Shown: piece by piece, positions 1 to 8,198 of the stretch | Position numbering within the stretch: the first letter of the stretch is position 1 | How the letters are laid out: each line of letters starts with the position of its first letter | Assembly: GCA_015064385.1 (NCBI GenBank) | Contig: SVSI01000007.1 | Location: 1-64,000, forward strand | DNA length: 64,000 nucleotides | Direction: 5' to 3' | DNA from: Oscillospiraceae bacterium | Lineage (GTDB): Bacteria; Bacillota; Clostridia; Oscillospirales; CAG-272 | The notes under the pieces: model-generated | Databases searched by the model: none | The model's input: only the letters and a program-made list of their open reading frames with translations | What the model was told of the DNA's origin: nothing | Translations under genes and position numbers: made by a program

Positions 1-1
1 G

Positions 2-124
2 ATCGAGTGGGACGGAGTAGTTGTTATAAACACCGAAAAGTTCTACATCACCGAGAGCTCGACCAAGGGTCAGTTTAAGGGCGGATGGTACAAGACCGAC
101 GAAAACGGTAAGATCATTCTGTAA
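2..124 (+). CDS. C-terminal fragment of an unidentified protein
   Basis: An open frame runs in from the left edge and stops at TAA 122-124, giving the last 40 residues of a protein that starts outside the window. The fragment is hydrophilic, aromatic and basic, and ends WYKTDENGKIIL. This resembles the end of an extracellular beta-rich or cell-wall-binding domain, but that is only an impression. A strong terminator follows at once, so it is the last gene of its transcript. The family cannot be identified from this piece. Confidence 0.6.
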   Translation: MEWDGVVVINTEKFYITESSTKGQFKGGWYKTDENGKIIL

Positions 125-142
125 CTCAGATCTAAATAAACT

Positions 143-179
143 AAAAGAGCAAACGCATTTGCGTTTGCTCTTTTGATTT
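143..179 (+). terminator. Rho-independent terminator
   Basis: A perfect 14-bp stem (143-156 with 161-174) and a 4-base loop, followed by a T-rich tail, lie 18 bases after the stop of the partial gene. Confidence 0.9.
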
Positions 180-183
180 TCTA

Positions 184-212
184 TTGATTTTTTCCTTTTT
201 TTGTGATACAAT
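184..212 (+). promoter_or_regulatory. Sigma-A promoter
   Basis: TTGATT (184-189), a 17-bp spacer and TACAAT (207-212) lie about 30 bases before the methyltransferase start at 244. Confidence 0.6.
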
Positions 213-243
213 TATATAAGTAACGAACGATAAGGAAAACAAA

Positions 244-906
244 ATGAAACTTTTAGTCAAAGCTTTTATAAAATTTGCAGTCGGACTGCTTTTGGTGGGA
301 GCACTGCTGTTTATCCCGGGTGGATATGATTTTCCGAACGCGTGGCTCTTTATCGCGCTGCTTTTCATCCCGATGCTTATATTGGGCGCGGTGCTTTATT
401 TAAGGGCACCCGAGCTGCTCGAAAAACGTCTGGACGTAAAAGAAAAGCAGGGCGCGCAAAAGGGAGTCGTTGGAATTTCGGCGCTTATTTTCATTGCAGG
501 ATTTACAGTTGCGGGACTCGATAATCGCTTTTCGTGGTCAAACGTACCTGACATACTCGTCATTGTTGCTTCCGCAGTACTGCTCATCTCGTACGTACTT
601 TACGCCGAGGTAATGCGCGAAAACGCGTATCTCTCAAGAACGGTCAAGGTCGAAGACGGGCAAAAGGTGGTAGATACCGGACTTTACGCTATCGTCCGTC
701 ACCCGATGTATTCAGTAACGCTCTGGCTTTTCCTCTCGATTCCGATCGTTCTCGGATCATATTTTTCGCTTATCTGCTTTTTGCCGTACGTGGCGGCAAT
801 AGTCGTACGAATAATAAACGAAGAAAAGCTCCTTGAGAAGGAGCTTGACGGCTACACGGAATATAAAAAGAAGGTAAAATATCGACTTTTGCCCTTTATA
901 TGGTAA
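244..906 (+). CDS. ICMT/PEMT-like membrane methyltransferase
   Basis: This is a 220-residue integral membrane protein of the isoprenylcysteine carboxyl methyltransferase / phospholipid methyltransferase group. Hydrophobic segments lie near residues 8-27, 33-53, 76-92, 103-121 and 157-190. The C-terminal signature is clear: YAIVRHPMYS (148-157), the SAM-binding RHP motif, then NEEKLL (192-197) and a Y-x-x-Y-x-x-x-V-x-x-R-L-x-P ending. The family uses SAM to methylate a membrane-embedded acceptor, either a lipid or a prenyl-cysteine. The acceptor here is unknown; bacteria rarely have prenylated proteins, so a lipid is more likely. The gene stands alone between two terminators, with its own promoter and an AAGGAAAAC ribosome site before ATG 244. 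Confidence 0.8.
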   Translation: MKLLVKAFIKFAVGLLLVGALLFIPGGYDFPNAWLFIALLFIPMLILGAVLYLRAPELLEKRLDVKEKQGAQKGVVGISALIFIAGFTVAGLDNRFSWSNVPDILVIVASAVLLISYVLYAEVMRENAYLSRTVKVEDGQKVVDTGLYAIVRHPMYSVTLWLFLSIPIVLGSYFSLICFLPYVAAIVVRIINEEKLLEKELDGYTEYKKKVKYRLLPFIW

Positions 907-934
907 AAATCCACCCGTTTGGGTGGATTTTTTT
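907..934. terminator. Bidirectional terminator
   Basis: A stem AATCCACCC/GGGTGGATT with a GTTT loop has A-rich and T-rich flanks. It lies between two convergent genes and can serve both. Confidence 0.9.
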
Positions 935-2936
935 ATATCTTGTTTGCCGTTCTGCTTATGATCGCAAGTTGCTGCTCTTCTGACATATTGATAAAATAGT
1001 CGCTGAAGCCGTACAGCCGGACGGTAAGACTCTTATAACGCTCGGGATTTACCATAGCATCTCTTAATACATCTTTATCAAGCACAGATATTCCGATATG
1101 CAGTCCGCCGAGCGCAAAATAGGATCTGACCAGGGCGGAGAGTATGTCCGGTCTGACATTGCCGGAGAAGGATACGTTAAGTCCGCCCGAAAACGCGCGG
1201 TCAAAGGGAAGCTTTGCTACACTTTTAAGAAGCGCGGTAACGCCGCTCACGTCCGCACCGTAGGTTGGAGACTGATTTTCGCTGAACGGCTCGAAATCGC
1301 GTCTTCCGTTTGGTGTTGCAGGCACCTTTTCTTTCCATGAATTGTCGCGATCAAGACAGTAAAATCCCCCTACTGTGTAGAAGTTGTCCTTCAATTTGAT
1401 GTATTCGACGGCACAGGCGAATGCGTTTCCTGCCATAGCGGTGTAAATATCTGCATCACTGTCGTTGCCGAACTGTACGAGTTTTTTTATATTGAGACGA
1501 AGTTTCTCATGATCCTCGTAGTTCTTTGAAACTATGTCGATAAATTCATCGTAGCTGTAAAGCTTTTCCTTGAAAACGAGTTTGTCGATAACCATCAGAG
1601 AGTCGCCGATAGTGGCTATACCCGGACAAAATACGTTTATAAGATTGTATGGCGATTTTCCACTATCGGGATATTGACATTCAAACGCACTGTCGGTAAG
1701 AAAGATCGAGTCGAAAACGAAGTGCTTGTATGCCATAGGATCGGCAAGCTGTCTTTTCTGAACCAAATCGGAGATGTGCCTACACATATCGTGCGTGAAT
1801 TCTTTTAAGATCCCGTCAATAGATGCGTAGCTCTTTTTTCTTAAAAGTCTGACAAAAATTTGAGGTGCTTCGGTGAAAATCTCTCTTCTGTGTGTGTGAT
1901 AGTTAAGGTCAAGCGTACAGCAAGCAGAAAAAGAGTGATCCTTTGCCACGCTTTCCGGCAGTCCCTTGTTTATAAGACCTTTTTTTATGATGTCGTAGTT
2001 ATATACGTTCATCTTGTCGGTGAGGACCGAAAGCGCCTCAAATACGAGTGCCTCAAAATCCTTGTCAGTATCTTTACTTAAGAGTACGACGATCTGCGGC
2101 TGCGCCATATTATTTATCATCGCTGCTTTGAGTACGGCTTTTGAAAACTCGTTCGGAGTTTCTCCACCGATATTTATGTACTGCTTTGAAGAAAAGCAGG
2201 GAATCGGCTTTTGATTGTATTCGGGACTTGCTCTACCGCAAATCTCGTTGGTTTTCATGAGGAAATGAGCCACAAGATCGATAAGCTCGTCCTCACTCGC
2301 CCCGTTTGCCAGAGATTTTTTGTAGTATGGGAGCATATATTCGTCAAATCTGCCGAAAGCGTAGTCGCGTGAACCGACGTAGCAACTTGCTATCATATGA
2401 AGAATCCAAACACTCTGGAGTGCGGAAAAGAGATCGTATGCTCCTTCGTAAGGAACCTTTTCAAGCGCATCCGCCATCTCATGAAACCCCTTTTCGCGTG
2501 CTGCGATAGAATATCTCTCTGAAAAAGCTTTGACCGCACTTACCACTATCTTCGCATTCTTTGCAAATTCAAGTGAGTCTGGATCCCCCTTTTTGTCGGC
2601 AGCTTCTGTAATTTTTTCGAGTATTCCGCGCATACCGATCTCAAGTATGAGCTCGTAGTTAAAATTCATGTGTCCCCTTGATACCAGTGCTTTTGTCCAA
2701 GTAGCAGTACCCTCGGGAAGATCACCTTCCACGACGCGTCCACCGATTACGTCACAGTCGTATATAGGAGTAGAAACCTCACAAAGAAGGCGCGAAAGCA
2801 TAAGTGCATATTTGTCTTTCCCGTTACACTCGCACATATCCTTTTCAAGACGTCCTAAAATAAGCTCTCTTTCAATAAAGCAGTGACGGTCGTCCATTGA
2901 AAAAACTATGTCTCTGATTTTGTCTATTCTACTCAT
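933..2936 (-). CDS. PFL-type glycyl radical enzyme
   Basis: This is a 667-residue glycyl radical enzyme. The C-terminal glycyl motif RLYGFSDYF (640-648) carries the radical Gly643, and the stretch after it (SEEQQLAIISRT) resembles the end of pyruvate formate-lyase. Mid-protein is FSACCTLD with adjacent Cys339-Cys340. A double cysteine is the PFL/ketobutyrate-lyase arrangement, whereas dehydratase and choline-lyase members have GC-x-E. GRFDEYMLPYY (195-205) is the usual GRE barrel motif. Known members cleave 2-ketoacids with CoA or do other radical chemistry; the substrate here is not identified, and it is about 90 residues shorter than E. coli PflB. It is the last gene of a four-gene operon with three membrane proteins, 3 bp from its neighbour. 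No activase gene is adjacent; the nearest activase-like gene is at 39428-40063. Confidence 0.85.
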   Translation of the reverse strand: MSRIDKIRDIVFSMDDRHCFIERELILGRLEKDMCECNGKDKYALMLSRLLCEVSTPIYDCDVIGGRVVEGDLPEGTATWTKALVSRGHMNFNYELILEIGMRGILEKITEAADKKGDPDSLEFAKNAKIVVSAVKAFSERYSIAAREKGFHEMADALEKVPYEGAYDLFSALQSVWILHMIASCYVGSRDYAFGRFDEYMLPYYKKSLANGASEDELIDLVAHFLMKTNEICGRASPEYNQKPIPCFSSKQYINIGGETPNEFSKAVLKAAMINNMAQPQIVVLLSKDTDKDFEALVFEALSVLTDKMNVYNYDIIKKGLINKGLPESVAKDHSFSACCTLDLNYHTHRREIFTEAPQIFVRLLRKKSYASIDGILKEFTHDMCRHISDLVQKRQLADPMAYKHFVFDSIFLTDSAFECQYPDSGKSPYNLINVFCPGIATIGDSLMVIDKLVFKEKLYSYDEFIDIVSKNYEDHEKLRLNIKKLVQFGNDSDADIYTAMAGNAFACAVEYIKLKDNFYTVGGFYCLDRDNSWKEKVPATPNGRRDFEPFSENQSPTYGADVSGVTALLKSVAKLPFDRAFSGGLNVSFSGNVRPDILSALVRSYFALGGLHIGISVLDKDVLRDAMVNPERYKSLTVRLYGFSDYFINMSEEQQLAIISRTANKI

Positions 2937-2939
2937 AAT

Positions 2940-3482
2940 TTATTTCACCATTCCGTAGCCACCCGCATATTTGCTGACGTCGGAGGCGACAACGAATACC
3001 TTGTTGTCGCATACGCGGCGTATGTCCTTAAGAACTGCGGGCGTCTCTTTTCTTGAGAGTACGATAAATATCATATTCATCTTGTCCTTTGAGCCGTGAC
3101 CTTCAAAAACGGTGTATCCGCGATTTTGCTCTTTAAGATACGCGCTTATCTTTTTCGTGCTTTCGTCACTTGCGATAAGCTCAAGATTAGAGGTACCGAG
3201 CGCGATCTTGCTTTCGATAGTAGAGCCGATAAACAGACCTGCAGCGTATCCTATGCAGTAGAAGAGAAGTAGTATGATATTGTCACCGAGCGTTCCGATT
3301 ATAGTCGATATAACGAGTCCCCAGATAAGGCATTCAATAAAGCCGAGACCTGCGGCGCGGAGACGCTGACCTTTGACCATCATACAAGTTTTAAGGGACT
3401 GTATCGAGATCTCGACGATCTTTGCGCCGCATATAAGTATGCACACGAGTGCGGGGTGGATAGAGGCAAGAAATTCAGACAT
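2940..3482 (-). CDS. DUF5698/DUF2179 (UPF0316-type) membrane protein
   Basis: This 180-residue protein has three hydrophobic segments in its first 85 residues, followed by a soluble C-terminal domain of about 75 residues. This layout, and the C-terminal pattern G-Y-T-V-F-E-G-x-G with I-F-I-V-L-S-R-K-E, matches the UPF0316 / DUF2179 group, whose C-terminal ferredoxin-like fold is thought to bind a small ligand. No biochemical role is established. It lies 3 bp from both operon neighbours, so it is probably co-translated with the YhhN-like protein and the glycyl radical enzyme. Confidence 0.8.
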   Translation of the reverse strand: MSEFLASIHPALVCILICGAKIVEISIQSLKTCMMVKGQRLRAAGLGFIECLIWGLVISTIIGTLGDNIILLLFYCIGYAAGLFIGSTIESKIALGTSNLELIASDESTKKISAYLKEQNRGYTVFEGHGSKDKMNMIFIVLSRKETPAVLKDIRRVCDNKVFVVASDVSKYAGGYGMVK

Positions 3483-3485
3483 TTT

Positions 3486-4202
3486 TTATTTCCTTTCTGA
3501 TGGCGCGCCTTTTATAAGACTCAGCGCGATAAGTGTTTGAGATGGGACGTAAAATATCCACGCAAGATTTAGCTCAAGAGGATTTATACGGCGTATTAAC
3601 GAGGATACTCCTATATCTATGTAAAGATCTTCAAGCACCGAAAGACCGACGAAAGCATCGCAAAATGCGAAAAGCAGAAGACCTGTCGCAAAAAGCGGAG
3701 ATATCTTAAACTGCGCGAATGCAAATATAACGTTGAGTATGAGATTTGCGTAGTAAACGATCGATATTATGCTGAGCGCATCCGTTTTATCTTTCAGTAC
3801 CGTAAACGTAACTGCTACCGAGACGGCTATAAGTACTGCCCGTAAAATGAGATGTACTATACGTATCTTTTTTTCTTTGTGAGCGAGATATATGCGAAGA
3901 AAATAGCATATCTGCGTCACCGAGAAAAAGCACATCGCAATAAGCTTTTCTTCTCCGCCGAGCAGTACGAGAAAATAGTCTGCAAAAAGAGTGCAGAGAA
4001 GGGCAAGCGCGGTAAGTAACCACTCACGGCTTTTGTTAAGATTTACGAGTGAAAATACAAAAGCGAGAACGATCGCGGAGTACGATATCTCTGCTACGCT
4101 CGTATCCGCAGTTTGCACGAGCACACCGAGAATTATCTCGGCGGCAATAAAAATCGCGGTAATACTATACGGTATAGCTTGCTTTTTGACTGCTTTTTGC
4201 AT
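3486..4202 (-). CDS. Polytopic membrane protein, possibly YhhN/TMEM86-like
   Basis: This 238-residue protein has about seven membrane spans. An acidic residue sits inside two spans: LLCTLFADYFLV around residues 69-79 and LLLFAFCDAFVG further on. Paired intramembrane Asp residues in this setting recall the YhhN/TMEM86 lysoplasmalogenase family, which hydrolyses the vinyl-ether bond of lysoplasmalogens. The match is by pattern only and overall similarity was not measured. The start overlaps the upstream gene by 38 bp, which implies translational coupling. If the family call is right, the neighbouring TMEM164-like protein would act on the same class of lipids. Confidence 0.5.
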   Translation of the reverse strand: MQKAVKKQAIPYSITAIFIAAEIILGVLVQTADTSVAEISYSAIVLAFVFSLVNLNKSREWLLTALALLCTLFADYFLVLLGGEEKLIAMCFFSVTQICYFLRIYLAHKEKKIRIVHLILRAVLIAVSVAVTFTVLKDKTDALSIISIVYYANLILNVIFAFAQFKISPLFATGLLLFAFCDAFVGLSVLEDLYIDIGVSSLIRRINPLELNLAWIFYVPSQTLIALSLIKGAPSERK

Positions 4203-5013
4203 TTTTCCTTGCAGACTCCTTCTCTGTGAGATAAACGATGCCCTTTTCTATATGGTAAAGTAGCGCGGCGATCACCACAAATCCAACTATATAGATGATG
4301 ATAAAAGCGGCGAACGGTACCATCGGATAAAGGATCTCAAGCAGGGGCAGCGTGCAAGGATAGTACGGACTGATATAGAACATATTAAATGTGTCGTTTG
4401 GCAGAAGATGATATCCGATAACGTTCAAGATTATTGCGATGCTGACAAGCAGAGAAAAGACGGGAATGCTTGACGCAAAATAGCGCAGACGCCCGATCTT
4501 TTTTCTGTTATAGACCACGCAGAAAACGGCGAGAACTATCTGGAGACCGTGATGGATCATGGTCTGAACGTTTATTCCTATCGTCTCCACGAAAACGTCG
4601 TTAGGATAGAAAAATACCGCAAGACCGCCGAAAAACGAAAATACGGATATATAAGATATCAGCGCGTCCCGAAAATGCGATTGCTTTGAAAATGCGATAA
4701 AAGGAAGCACGTACAGAGGTGTTGAACAGAGCTGATACGGAAAAGCGTACCAAAGATAGTCCCAGGTGACGGAGCTGCCGTCGTATTCGAAGGAAAATAT
4801 AAGCTGCTTGTATATTTCCAACAAGAGCATTACGAGCCAGGAAATAAGTATTATTCTTCTGAAGGTTTTGTCGTCAGTGTTTCTGAAGCGTATGCACAGA
4901 AATACCGTGAATGCCACGACTATTGCGCAGAACGTAAGGTGAAACCAGCCGTAATTGGTGGGTCTCTCCATGGTTTGCGATAATGAGTGCAGGATTTTTT
5001 CAAAAAGATTCAA
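4165..5013 (-). CDS. TMEM164/YwaF-like membrane protein
   Basis: This 282-residue protein has about seven membrane spans. The motif QLCSTPLYVLP places Cys96 next to a membrane segment, and MIHHGLQ supplies His154-His155. This Cys/His pairing and the preceding Y-x-F-P-Y-Q-L pattern resemble the YwaF/TIGR02206/TMEM164 family. The human relative is reported to be an acyltransferase for ether phospholipids that uses a conserved cysteine. It is the first gene of a minus-strand operon with a consensus promoter at 5049-5077. The start ATG follows a GGAGGTATC-type ribosome site. Function in bacteria is not established; acyl transfer to a lipid is inferred from the family. Confidence 0.65.
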   Translation of the reverse strand: MNLFEKILHSLSQTMERPTNYGWFHLTFCAIVVAFTVFLCIRFRNTDDKTFRRIILISWLVMLLLEIYKQLIFSFEYDGSSVTWDYLWYAFPYQLCSTPLYVLPFIAFSKQSHFRDALISYISVFSFFGGLAVFFYPNDVFVETIGINVQTMIHHGLQIVLAVFCVVYNRKKIGRLRYFASSIPVFSLLVSIAIILNVIGYHLLPNDTFNMFYISPYYPCTLPLLEILYPMVPFAAFIIIYIVGFVVIAALLYHIEKGIVYLTEKESARKNAKSSQKASYTV

Positions 5014-5048
5014 TGATAGATACCTCCTTCTTTGCTTTCTTAAGGGTA

Positions 5049-5077
5049 ATTATATCATCAAACGTATAAAAAATCAA
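5049..5077 (-). promoter_or_regulatory. Sigma-A promoter of the TMEM164-GRE operon
   Basis: Read on the minus strand: TTGATT (5077-5072), a 17-bp spacer and perfect TATAAT (5054-5049), 36 bases before the first start codon. Confidence 0.75.
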
Positions 5078-5145
5078 GATAAAACACAGGGATAATGACC
5101 TTTTATTATTTTTTCGTATCAACGTCAAAAAAATACGAAAATTAC

Positions 5146-5174
5146 TTGTAATTAAATGAAAAAAGTGGTATAAT
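5146..5174 (+). promoter_or_regulatory. Sigma-A promoter of cyuA
   Basis: TTGTAA (5146-5151), a 17-bp spacer and TATAAT (5169-5174). The 216-bp gap 5014-5229 holds this and the divergent operon promoter; I see no riboswitch in it. Confidence 0.65.
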
Positions 5175-5229
5175 CCGAGTATAAACCGAAAAAAGACGGA
5201 TTTTAATATCTGAAAGGAAATAGCAGATC

Positions 5230-6510
5230 TTGGAAAAGAAAAGTCAGGAATATTCGGCGTACGTCGAGATACTCAAACGGGAGCTCGTTCCCGCGCGCGG
5301 CTGTACGGAGCCGACCGCGCTTGCACTTTGTGCGGCAAAGGCAAGAGAAGTGCTCGGTGAGCTTCCAAAGAGAATAGACGTCGCGGCAAGCGGAAATATA
5401 ATAAAGAACGTCAAAAGCGTTATCGTCCCGAATACCGATTCCAGGAAGGGAATCGAAGCGGCGCTTGCTATCGGAACGGTCGCGGGGGATCCGTCGCTCG
5501 GACTCGAGGTGCTTCGCGACGTAACTCCCGATAAAAAGAAGGAGTTTGTAAAATATCTTGAAAATACCGAGATGACCGTAAGACAGGCGGATAACGATCT
5601 CCTTCTCGATATAGTAGTCACCGCCTACTCGGATAAATCGAGCGCAAAGGTGAGAATATCGGGAACGCACACCAATTTCGTTTACATAGAAAAAGACTCA
5701 AAGGTCATTTTTGAGAAGGAAATAGAGGATGCCGAGGTCAGTGACGGTCCCGACTACTCACTGCTTACCGTCGAAAAAATATGCGATTTTGCCGATAGCG
5801 CCGATATTTTGGACGTAGAGTCGGTGCTTGACAGACAGATAAGCTATAACAGCGCGATCTCCGACGAGGGACTTGCGGGCGATTACGGAGCAAATATCGG
5901 CTCGGTACTGCTCAAATCGTTCGGAAACGACATAATAACCCGTGCCAAAGCAAGGGCCGCTGCCGGCTCGGATGCACGAATGAACGGCTGTGAGCTGCCG
6001 GTTATCATAAATTCGGGTAGCGGAAATCAGGGAATGACCGTGTCATTGCCTCTTATCGAGTATGCAAAAGAGCTGGGATGTGATAAGGAAAAGCTTTACA
6101 GGGCTCTGATAATCTCAAATCTTTGCGCAATACACCTAAAATCGGGAATAGGTTGTCTGTCTGCGTACTGCGGTGCAGTAAGCGCGGGAGCGGCGGCAGG
6201 CGCGGGAATAGCATATCTGCGCGGCGGCGGATACCGTGAGATAGCGCACACTCTCGTCAACGCTCTTGCAGTTACGTCGGGAATCGTGTGTGACGGAGCA
6301 AAGGCGTCGTGTGCGGCAAAGATATCTACCGCAGTTGACGCGGGAATTCTCGGCTACGAGATGTACGTAAACGGACAGCAGTTCTACCGCGGAGACGGAA
6401 TCGTATCTGCGGGCGTTGAGAACACGATAAAAAATATCGGACGTCTCGGACGCGACGGAATGAGAGATACCGACAGAGAGATACTGAATATTATGACTTG
6501 TGTTGACTGA
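5230..6510 (+). CDS. cyuA: L-cysteine desulfidase family protein (CyuA/UPF0597)
   Basis: This 426-residue protein belongs to the serine-dehydratase-alpha-like CyuA/YhaM (UPF0597) family. Members use an oxygen-sensitive [4Fe-4S] cluster to break L-cysteine into pyruvate, ammonia and sulfide. The N-terminal motif is ARGCTEPTALALC with Cys25, the glycine-rich NSGSGNQG motif is at 262-269, and C-D-G-A-K-A-S-C lies near 355-362. Further cysteines at 300, 310 and 315 make the usual cluster ligands available. TTG at 5230 is taken as the start because GAAAGGAAA lies about 10 bases before it and the protein then begins at the normal family position. The gene is monocistronic and ends at a bidirectional terminator. 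Confidence 0.85.
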   Translation: MEKKSQEYSAYVEILKRELVPARGCTEPTALALCAAKAREVLGELPKRIDVAASGNIIKNVKSVIVPNTDSRKGIEAALAIGTVAGDPSLGLEVLRDVTPDKKKEFVKYLENTEMTVRQADNDLLLDIVVTAYSDKSSAKVRISGTHTNFVYIEKDSKVIFEKEIEDAEVSDGPDYSLLTVEKICDFADSADILDVESVLDRQISYNSAISDEGLAGDYGANIGSVLLKSFGNDIITRAKARAAAGSDARMNGCELPVIINSGSGNQGMTVSLPLIEYAKELGCDKEKLYRALIISNLCAIHLKSGIGCLSAYCGAVSAGAAAGAGIAYLRGGGYREIAHTLVNALAVTSGIVCDGAKASCAAKISTAVDAGILGYEMYVNGQQFYRGDGIVSAGVENTIKNIGRLGRDGMRDTDREILNIMTCVD

Positions 6511-6520
6511 GAAATAAAGA

Positions 6521-6565
6521 AAAATCTTCCCCTTGACCAAAGCGGTCTAAGGGGAAGATTTTTTG
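6521..6565. terminator. Bidirectional terminator
   Basis: A long stem (6521-6538 with 6544-6562, a few mismatches) has an AAAGC loop and T/A tails. It separates cyuA from the convergent phage cassette. Confidence 0.9.
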
Positions 6566-6583
6566 CTTTTTAGAGTGGACTCT

Positions 6584-6949
6584 TTATACAGTGTGTACTT
6601 CGACTATGTGTCCTGCGTCCGAGCCGCACATAAGACATATATCGTTTATAAGAAGATCGTAGATCTCCTTGTAGCGATCCGTCTTGGGGGATAATACCAT
6701 TGCCACGTAAGTGGCGGCGGCTGTGGCGAAATCGGAACCGTAAACGAAATCGTCGTTAAGTCCGTAGCCCGAAAATTCTTGCGGCTCTATCGAGTTTGCC
6801 TGACAGTAAAGAAGGTATAATCTTTTTACCGAAAAGGTCCAGTTTTTGAGTATTTCGAGCGCTCCGTGCTTGATCGCAGCGTAGTCACTGCTCGTGTCCG
6901 ATTTTGAGATCATGGCAAGAGCTGCCATTACGATTTCGCTGAAACTCAT
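6584..6949 (-). CDS. Head-tail connector-like protein (phage cassette)
   Basis: This 121-residue, mostly helical protein is the last gene of the packaging cassette and overlaps the capsid gene by 4 bp (ATGA). Position directly after the major capsid gene, size and helical content fit a head-tail connector or head-completion protein. No diagnostic motif is visible and the call rests on gene order. No tail genes follow: the next feature is the shared terminator with cyuA. It has no obvious frameshift or internal stop. Confidence 0.45.
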   Translation of the reverse strand: MSFSEIVMAALAMISKSDTSSDYAAIKHGALEILKNWTFSVKRLYLLYCQANSIEPQEFSGYGLNDDFVYGSDFATAAATYVAMVLSPKTDRYKEIYDLLINDICLMCGSDAGHIVEVHTV

Positions 6950-7767
6950 GTCGAGCTGGTGGTGAGCTGTGCAACGAAGAACTCATCCGGATAAACGATC
7001 TGTGCTCCGTAGAGATAAAGTCCCTTTATAGCGTCGGCAAAGAGGTTTGCGGGGCGATATGCCTCGATGGACTTTATCTGCTCGACAAAGGAGACCGCGC
7101 GCTTGGTACGTGCAAGGCATTTGTAGGAGTCGTCCTCGAAGATAACGTTGTTGGATACGTAAACGTCAAAACCGATGAGAGAGCCGATATATCCGTTAAA
7201 CATTGCCTCCTCGTTGTTCGTAAGATTAGCGATGTTTGCCTTGAGAATGACCGAAGCAACCGCAGGACTTACCTCAAGAACGGTCTGGGTGTTGCTGTTT
7301 ATGTTCTTTTTGAGCATCATCTCTCTCAGAGAGATTACGACGTCGATAATATTCTCGGGAGTTACCTGTATAGGATCGAGAATGTAATCACTGCCGTCGT
7401 AAAGACTGAAAACGTGCTGATCTGCTTCGTTTGCGAGTGCGCTTGCCGCCCGTCTCATAGCAGACTGCATAATGTGCGGGTTGCTCTGTGCCTTGTCGAT
7501 ATCGTCGATCTGGAAGTTGAAAGCTTTTGCCATGGTGGGACCGATCGTGATCGAGCTGTCGCTGACTATCTCGGGATCACGCATAGGAACGTTTCTTATG
7601 TAGTCAACGAGCGTTATCGGATTTATAGCGCAGACCTTGAGATCGCCTGCGTTTTTAAGCTCGCTCTCGAACTCTCTGTTGCAGTTGCGTACGGCAACGT
7701 ACTCTTTTTCGAGCGAATTAAGAAGCGTCTCGCTCCAGACGGTTTGAATAAAGTTTCTTATAGACAT
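6946..7767 (-). CDS. Phage major capsid protein
   Basis: This 273-residue protein resembles P22-type coat proteins. It has an N-terminal helical region, a central FQIDDIDKAQSNP segment, a helix-rich stretch ending ALANEADQHVFSLY, then IGSLIGFDVYVSNNV and the C-terminal GLYLYGAQIVYPDEFFV pattern. Similar clostridial phage capsids read almost the same way in these three places. It would form the icosahedral shell. It follows the scaffold-like gene by 32 bp, with GAAAGGAATT before ATG 7767, and overlaps the connector-like gene. It is a complete frame, so the shell protein could still be made. Confidence 0.8.
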   Translation of the reverse strand: MSIRNFIQTVWSETLLNSLEKEYVAVRNCNREFESELKNAGDLKVCAINPITLVDYIRNVPMRDPEIVSDSSITIGPTMAKAFNFQIDDIDKAQSNPHIMQSAMRRAASALANEADQHVFSLYDGSDYILDPIQVTPENIIDVVISLREMMLKKNINSNTQTVLEVSPAVASVILKANIANLTNNEEAMFNGYIGSLIGFDVYVSNNVIFEDDSYKCLARTKRAVSFVEQIKSIEAYRPANLFADAIKGLYLYGAQIVYPDEFFVAQLTTSST

Positions 7768-7799
7768 TAAATAAATTCCTTTCTGTACTGTGATTTGAT

Positions 7800-8198
7800 T
7801 TAACTGTTTGAGAGGGTCTTTAATATCTGCTTGTAATGGTGTCTCACCTGAGACGGTGACATAGCTCTTATCTGTTCTATCGACAGTGCCTCTCCGAAAT
7901 TATCGGAATTTATAAGAGGACCGCTTGAGCGCCCCGAATTTTCGTGATTTCGTGCCTGTGCAGCAAGAGCAGCGAGCTGTTTTCTGCGCTCGTAAACCGC
8001 ATAGATGGCAAAGAGCGGTATGCCTTTTTCCTCTGACTCCTGTCTCACCGAGTCGGGGATAAGATCGGAGTCCACGTCCGGAAAAAGCTCCTTGAAAATA
8101 ACTGCCTCGCTGTCCCGCTTCTCTCGCTCGTTTATCTGAGCGGTAAGTCGGGCGATCTCGTCAATGTACTCCTGAACGCTTTTTTCATTTTCATTCAT
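7800..8198 (-). CDS. Probable capsid scaffolding protein
   Basis: This 132-residue hydrophilic, charged protein has a predicted coiled N-terminus (ARLTAQINEREKRD) and a C-terminal helix rich in basic and polar residues. It sits between the portal and capsid genes, the normal place for a scaffolding protein in P22-like phages, and overlaps the portal gene by 8 bp. Assignment is by position and composition; no catalytic motif is expected or seen. A small minor head protein is the alternative. Confidence 0.55.
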   Translation of the reverse strand: MNENEKSVQEYIDEIARLTAQINEREKRDSEAVIFKELFPDVDSDLIPDSVRQESEEKGIPLFAIYAVYERRKQLAALAAQARNHENSGRSSGPLINSDNFGEALSIEQIRAMSPSQVRHHYKQILKTLSNS

